DNA of 64,000 nucleotides from Ruminimicrobiellum sp045223915 (lineage in GTDB: Bacteria; Elusimicrobiota; Endomicrobiia; Endomicrobiales; Endomicrobiaceae). The stretch covers positions 16,054-80,053 of the forward strand of contig JBGUZU010000018.1 in assembly GCA_045223915.1 (NCBI GenBank), in the 5' to 3' direction. Positions within the stretch are counted from its first letter, which is position 1; the number at the start of each line of letters is the position of its first letter. Shown in pieces: positions 59,421-64,000 of this stretch. The translations under genes and the position numbers were made by a program. Below the pieces are notes generated by a model, which made no database searches, was not told the DNA's origin, and was given only the letters and a program-made list of their open reading frames with translations.

Positions 59421-60068
59421 ATGTTAAGTTATGAAATAGAAGTCCATTGTATTTGCGGAGAAATAAAAAAATACACACTCAATGCTTTAAGATCTCAAAT
59501 TGTAATAATAGGTAGAGAAAAAGAAAAATTACCGAAAATAATATTGCATAGTGACGATGAACAACATCTTTCAAGAGCGGAATTGTATTTTGCATTTGAT
59601 GTTAATGATAAAGATTGGGTTGTGGGAACAGGTTTCCCTTTAGAACAATATTGGAAATATGATAAAAGAATTGCAAAAAAAGGAGAAGAAATCAAAAAGG
59701 AAAAAGAGTCTGATTTTAAAAAAAATTCATATTTAATTGAAAACAACAATTTTCATAATATTTTAGAGCAAGTAGTTACTAGCAAACTTTATGATAACAA
59801 AAATATAGAAAACAATGATTTATATAAAGACATACTTATACCTTTACAACCGGAAAGACCTTTTCGTCTTGAAAAATTATCTTGTGTAGGTATATTTTAT
59901 AGACTTGAAGATAAGCCTTTCAAATATAATGGTAATGCTCATATAGGTATAAAGCATACACTTTTAGAAACTATACCTTTTCATTGGTATATAGAAATAA
60001 AAAATAGTAGAAGGGATACGATAGCAGTAAAAAGTTATATAGCAAATTCAAAATATCAATCTGAATAG
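59421..60068 (+). CDS. Small protein with an FHA-like N-terminus
   Basis: The 215-residue protein has at residues 23-58 the order expected for a forkhead-associated domain: hydrophobic strand and GR (31-32), a strand IIL, an acidic turn, then HLSRAEL, matching the SxxH-type phosphothreonine-binding loop with Ser51 and Arg52 but Glu in place of His. FHA domains bind phosphothreonine, so a substrate or reader of the kinases encoded next is plausible. An early CIC pair could bind metal. The rest, with LEKLSCVGIFYRLEDKP, is unfamiliar. The FHA call is by eye and tentative. AAGGAG precedes the ATG, 20 bases before the kinase gene. Confidence 0.55.
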   Translation: MLSYEIEVHCICGEIKKYTLNALRSQIVIIGREKEKLPKIILHSDDEQHLSRAELYFAFDVNDKDWVVGTGFPLEQYWKYDKRIAKKGEEIKKEKESDFKKNSYLIENNNFHNILEQVVTSKLYDNKNIENNDLYKDILIPLQPERPFRLEKLSCVGIFYRLEDKPFKYNGNAHIGIKHTLLETIPFHWYIEIKNSRRDTIAVKSYIANSKYQSE

Positions 60069-60088
60069 TAAAAAGGAGAATATTTATT

Positions 60089-62530
60089 ATGGTTAAAAAA
60101 ATAAAATCACAAAAAAAAGATAAACAAGAAGAATTTAAGCAAATATATGATAATGAAACAAAACAAGATGAAGATAGACAAGAGAGAGAAAAGGATATAA
60201 GAGATAAAGGAAGACTAGATAAACCTATACCTATTGGAACAAAATTTAGTGATTTATATGAAGTTGTAAGTTCTCAACAATCAAAAGGTGGAATGGGAAA
60301 AGCTATTCTATGTAAAGGTGTTAAAGATAACAAATATTATGTGTTAAAAACTTTTTTAGCAGCAAATAATGCAGCTATGTTGACGAAAGAAATAGAATTT
60401 ACATTAAAGTTAGACAAACATCCTAATATTGTGTATACAGAAACTGCAATACAAGAAACAGTTGATGGCAAATATACTTTATTTATGGTAATGGAACTTG
60501 TAAAGGAACAACAAAAGAATCCGTTAAAAGATGATTGGTGGTTTGCAAAAACTCTAACAAATGTAATAGAAAATAATGAAATAGATTTGAAAAAAGCTTT
60601 TACTTGGGCAATAGAATTTTGTAGAGGAATGCAATATTTAAATAGTATAGGGTTGGAAAGTCATAAGGATATAAAACCGGATAATATTTTTGTAACGGAA
60701 GATAATCATATAAAAATAGCAGATTTTGGATTAGTTAAATTTGAAAGTAAAGAATATACAGCAGGAAGCAGAAAGTATATAGCACCAGAGAGCAGAAAAG
60801 ATAAAATATATAACATAAAAAGTGATGTATATTCTTTTGGTATAGTTATGTATGAAATGTTTAACTCTATTATATTATCGAATGACAAAGATTTAGATTC
60901 AAAAAAATCTAAATATTGTGATGAAATAATAAAAAATTGTATAGATAAAGAGCCTAAACAAAGATATAACACTTTTGTGGAACTTGAAGAAGAAATAGTA
61001 AAAGAATCAAAGAAATATTTTGGAGAAAATTTTGAAATAACAAATAATCAAATGTCGGCAAATGATTATTTTAAAAAAGCATTAGGCTCAGAAGTAATAA
61101 GAAATTATGATCAAGCAGTGGAATTATATACAAAAGCAATAAATTTAAATCCAAGGTTTTTTGAAGCATACAATAACAGAGGTTTGGCTAGACAAGAAAC
61201 AGATAGATGTAGATACTGGGATGTTATGGGGTATAAACCATATAAAATCGAAGAACTCTATGGTGATTTTATTAAAGCAATAGAATTTTCGAATAATGAA
61301 GAGCAATTAATTGTGGCTTATAACAATGCTACCGCAGATTGGGATAATAGAGAATTAGAATTCGATATTACTATAATGCATCCTATTATTCCTACTTGTA
61401 ATGGAGAGCCAATATCATTTGAATATAAAATTTATAACAAAGGTATTGATAGTTTTGATTCAAAAAAATACATAGAAGCTATTGATTGTTTTGATAATTT
61501 TTTAAAAAAAGCAAATAAAATCAGCTATTTTGGAGAATATATATGTGCATATTTGTTTAAGGGAATTGCAAGATATATTTTAAAACAATATTCATTAGCT
61601 ATTAAAGATTTTAATAAAGCATTGAAAATTTGTTTAGAAAACAACACTGATAATTTAGCTCCTGATACAGAAGAAGAACTTTTATTTAATTGTTATGATT
61701 GCCTAGCATTTGTAAAACGTAAACAGAAAAAATATTTAGAAGCACAAAAATACAGAAGAGAAGCTAATAAATACTTATTGTCAAGAGAAGAAATTTCAAT
61801 TTATAAAGAAATATTAAAAACAGTATTAGCAAAATATAAAATATTAGACGAAAAAAAAGAGATCAAAGTGAATAGTATTAATAAAATATATACATATATT
61901 GATTCTTTTACAAAATATAATAATATTTCAAAAATAAAAATTATTGGTTGTGGTGGTTCAGGAACGAGAACTGTAAATGAAATAACAAAATTTAAATTAA
62001 GAAATGATATAGAAACTTATACGTTGAATTCGGATTCTTCCATGTTAAAATTTTCATTAGCCAAAAATAAAATTGTAATAGGCAATGGTGTTGGTTGTGA
62101 CGGTGATATCAAAAAAGCAGAAAAAGAAATAAATGATAATATAGAAAAAATAAAAGATATAGTAAAAGAATCTAATGCTTTAATACTTACAACCGGTTTG
62201 GGTAGAGGATTCGGTTCAGTTTGTGTTTATGAAATAGCAAAAATAGCAAAACAATTTAATATTCCTACAATAGCTGTAGTTACTATACCTTCAAATGTTG
62301 AGGGTGGGGAAAAAATAATAGAAAATTCAAAAGTTTGTTTAAAAGAACTGAAAAAATACACAAAAGCAATTGTTGTTGTCTCAAATGATGAAATATTTAA
62401 TGGTAATAAAAATAAACCATATAATAAATTTTATTCTTATATAGATAATATATTGGCTACAACTATACAAAAATTTACAACATATATTGGTCTACAAAAA
62501 TTTAATCGTAAATATAAGGAACTAGAATAA
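60089..62530 (+). CDS. Ser/Thr kinase-TPR-FtsZ/tubulin-like GTPase fusion
   Basis: The 813-residue protein has three parts. Residues 55-310 are a Hanks-type kinase: Gly-rich loop GGMG (67-70), Lys87, Glu101 or Glu103, HKD catalytic loop (192-194, with Lys196 and Asn199), DFG (212-214) and APE (232-234). Residues about 325-600 carry TPRs. Residues 614-813 match the FtsZ nucleotide domain: IKIIGCGGSGTRTVNEI, TLNSDSSML, TTGLGRGFGS (T4), IAKQFNIPTIAVVTIP and VSNDEIF. The chain stops at the T7 loop, so the C-terminal FtsZ domain and the catalytic Asp pair are missing. The N-terminus is highly charged. No membrane helix. This fusion is unfamiliar to me. Confidence 0.88.
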   Translation: MVKKIKSQKKDKQEEFKQIYDNETKQDEDRQEREKDIRDKGRLDKPIPIGTKFSDLYEVVSSQQSKGGMGKAILCKGVKDNKYYVLKTFLAANNAAMLTKEIEFTLKLDKHPNIVYTETAIQETVDGKYTLFMVMELVKEQQKNPLKDDWWFAKTLTNVIENNEIDLKKAFTWAIEFCRGMQYLNSIGLESHKDIKPDNIFVTEDNHIKIADFGLVKFESKEYTAGSRKYIAPESRKDKIYNIKSDVYSFGIVMYEMFNSIILSNDKDLDSKKSKYCDEIIKNCIDKEPKQRYNTFVELEEEIVKESKKYFGENFEITNNQMSANDYFKKALGSEVIRNYDQAVELYTKAINLNPRFFEAYNNRGLARQETDRCRYWDVMGYKPYKIEELYGDFIKAIEFSNNEEQLIVAYNNATADWDNRELEFDITIMHPIIPTCNGEPISFEYKIYNKGIDSFDSKKYIEAIDCFDNFLKKANKISYFGEYICAYLFKGIARYILKQYSLAIKDFNKALKICLENNTDNLAPDTEEELLFNCYDCLAFVKRKQKKYLEAQKYRREANKYLLSREEISIYKEILKTVLAKYKILDEKKEIKVNSINKIYTYIDSFTKYNNISKIKIIGCGGSGTRTVNEITKFKLRNDIETYTLNSDSSMLKFSLAKNKIVIGNGVGCDGDIKKAEKEINDNIEKIKDIVKESNALILTTGLGRGFGSVCVYEIAKIAKQFNIPTIAVVTIPSNVEGGEKIIENSKVCLKELKKYTKAIVVVSNDEIFNGNKNKPYNKFYSYIDNILATTIQKFTTYIGLQKFNRKYKELE

Positions 62531-62561
62531 AAGATAAGTTTATAAATGTTGCACAAAACAA

Positions 62562-62593
62562 AACTACAGCTATAATTTAATATTGCTGTAGTT
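62562..62593 (+). terminator. Possible terminator between the two kinase genes
   Basis: Stem AACTACAGC / GCTGTAGTT (62562-62570 with 62585-62593) with a loose T-rich tail (GCTTTTGTTT). It could end part of the cassette transcript. The next 100 bases are A/T only, with no further gene before 62701. Confidence 0.5.
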
Positions 62594-62700
62594 GCTTTTG
62601 TTTATAGAATATAATTTAAAAAATTGTTATATATAAGTAAAAAATAATAGAATTAAATTAATAAAATAATAATTTATATAAAAATAAACAAGGAGTATTT

Positions 62701-64000
62701 ATGAAACAAAAGAAGAAACTTGAAAAAAAAGAAAACAAAACAAAACAAAAACAATTTAATCAATTGTTTGATAATGAAACAAAACAAGATGAAGATAGAC
62801 AATATAGAGAGCAAGATTTAGAAAATAAAGAAATGGTGGATAAACCTATACCTATTGGAACAAAATTTAGTGATTTATATGAAGTGATAAGTTCAGAACA
62901 ATCAAAAGGTGGAATGGGAAAAGCTATATTATGTAGAGGACTTCAAGATAATAAGTATTATGTTTTAAAGAAAGCAAAACTAAAAAAAACAGAACTATCT
63001 GAAGCATTTAAAAAAGAAATAGAATTTACATTAAAGTTAGATAAACATCCAAATATAGTATATACACAAACAGCCATAAAAGAAGAAGATATATTTTATA
63101 TGGTAATGGAGTTGGTGAAAAAACAGCAAAAACATCCGTTGAAAGAAGATTGGTGGTTTGCAAAGACTTTGAAGGATAAAATAATAAATGATGAAATAGA
63201 TTTAGAAACAGCATTCACATGGACAATAGAGTTTTGCAGAGGAATGCAATATTTAAATAGTGTAGGATTGCAGAGTCATCAAGATATAAAACCGGAAAAT
63301 ATATTTATAACTGAAGATAATCATATCAAAATAGCGGATTTTGGATTAGCAAGTTTTGAAGGAATATTTTATACCGGAGGGACAAAAAAATATTTTTCTC
63401 CCGAACATGGAAATAAAGATTTAAAGTGTGATATAAGAAGTGATATATATTCGTTTGGAATAGTAATGTATGAAATGTTTAATTCGATTATATTAGAAAA
63501 GAATACAATAAAAAATACAGGAAAAGAAGTATGTGAATTAATAAAAAACAAAAAATGTAAATTTTGTAGCGAAATAATAAAAAAATGTTTACAAGAAAGA
63601 GCAGATAATAGATATCAAACATTTGTAGAATTAGAAGAAGATATAGCAAAAGAATCAAAGAAATACTTTGGAGAAAATTTTGAAATAGAGAACAAACAAA
63701 TGACAGCAAATGATTATTTCTCAAAAGCAAAAGGTTCAGAATTGATAGGAAAATATGAACAAGCAATAGAACTATATACAAAGGCAATAAAACTAGATTC
63801 AAGATATGTGGAAGCTTATCATAATAGAGGATATAATCAATGTATGTTAGGACAGTATGAAGAAGGAATAAAAGATTATGATAAGGCAATAGAATTTGAA
63901 CCGACAAATACTGATTTATATGAAGCACAGGCACAAATTTTGGAAAGAAGAGGAAAAACAAAAGAGGCTTTGGAGTATTTAAATAAAGCAATAGAAATTA
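62701..64000 (+). CDS. Second Ser/Thr kinase-TPR protein, truncated by the window
   Basis: The frame is open from ATG 62701 (AAGGAG upstream) to the right edge, 433 codons. It parallels the preceding gene: a charged N-terminus with the shared NETKQDEDRQ, then PIPIGTKFSDLYEV, the Gly loop GGMG, Lys90, catalytic HQD (193-195), DFG (213-215), and SPE where the first copy has APE. TPRs begin about residue 330 (YEQAIELYTKAIKLDSRY; YEEGIKDYDKAIEFEP). Stretches of over 40 bases are identical to the first kinase gene, showing fairly recent duplication. Whether an FtsZ-like domain follows is beyond the window. Confidence 0.88.
   Translation, partial: MKQKKKLEKKENKTKQKQFNQLFDNETKQDEDRQYREQDLENKEMVDKPIPIGTKFSDLYEVISSEQSKGGMGKAILCRGLQDNKYYVLKKAKLKKTELSEAFKKEIEFTLKLDKHPNIVYTQTAIKEEDIFYMVMELVKKQQKHPLKEDWWFAKTLKDKIINDEIDLETAFTWTIEFCRGMQYLNSVGLQSHQDIKPENIFITEDNHIKIADFGLASFEGIFYTGGTKKYFSPEHGNKDLKCDIRSDIYSFGIVMYEMFNSIILEKNTIKNTGKEVCELIKNKKCKFCSEIIKKCLQERADNRYQTFVELEEDIAKESKKYFGENFEIENKQMTANDYFSKAKGSELIGKYEQAIELYTKAIKLDSRYVEAYHNRGYNQCMLGQYEEGIKDYDKAIEFEPTNTDLYEAQAQILERRGKTKEALEYLNKAIEI

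Noticed and set aside
55147..64000. Prophage or integrative element, considered for the right-hand cassette
   Set aside because: No integrase, transposase, capsid, terminase or replication gene is visible, and no attachment repeat was found. The right end is outside the window, so this stays open.

Overview
The window comes from the chromosome of a very AT-rich, Gram-negative-type bacterium. The envelope genes (LpxK, two family 9 glycosyltransferases, TolC-like, Omp85-like and TonB-dependent outer-membrane proteins, bactofilin, SurA-like chaperones) show two membranes. An NfnAB-type electron-bifurcating pair suggests an anaerobe. The single prepilin-like protein, the lysine-rich histone-like protein and the overall gene set recall Elusimicrobiota (Endomicrobium-type gut lineages). 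That placement is an inference from gene content and has not been tested by any search.

Left part (1-16.7 kb): a truncated patatin phospholipase; an arginine block on the minus strand (argD-argG, then argH and a TolC-like gene) split by a single-chain MmeI-like restriction-modification enzyme; then on the plus strand a PcrA/UvrD helicase, a 1405-residue protein with a roughly 740-residue charged helix between carboxypeptidase-regulatory-like domains, and aroB-aroQ. A cold-shock gene and two tRNA genes follow.

Middle (17.6-55 kb): a corrinoid salvage cluster (btuR, btuF, an RCC1-repeat protein, btuC, btuD, a cobalamin riboswitch, btuB); a pilin-like gene; aspS with a PgpH-like HD protein, ybeY, two CNNM/CBS proteins and recO; assorted housekeeping genes and a second RCC1-repeat protein; nfnAB; a histone-like gene; tRNA-Asn, cutA and maf; a minus-strand envelope cluster (bactofilin, M23 peptidase, PpiD-like); and a long plus-strand envelope/LPS operon ending in lpxK, gmhB and a DUF3108-like gene, followed by tsaC.

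Right part (55.1-64 kb): after two strong hairpins, an accessory cassette with even higher AT content. In order it has a small Cys/His protein, a 120-residue unknown, a divergent ClpX-like unfoldase, a large protein with an anti-sigma-type zinc motif, a small FHA-like protein, a Ser/Thr-kinase-like protein fused to TPRs and an FtsZ/tubulin-type GTPase domain, and a second, closely related kinase-TPR gene that runs off the window. All are on one strand with strong Shine-Dalgarno sites. This combination is the best candidate here for an undescribed system.

Intergenic DNA is unusual throughout. Arrays of degenerate 7- or 8-bp tandem repeats sit beside short palindromes with 3-nt spacers. Two longer hairpin elements share a core while their stems differ. 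Several genes (pcrA, the R-M gene, the amidohydrolase, the M23 peptidase) have consensus promoters so close to the start codon that their mRNAs should be nearly leaderless.
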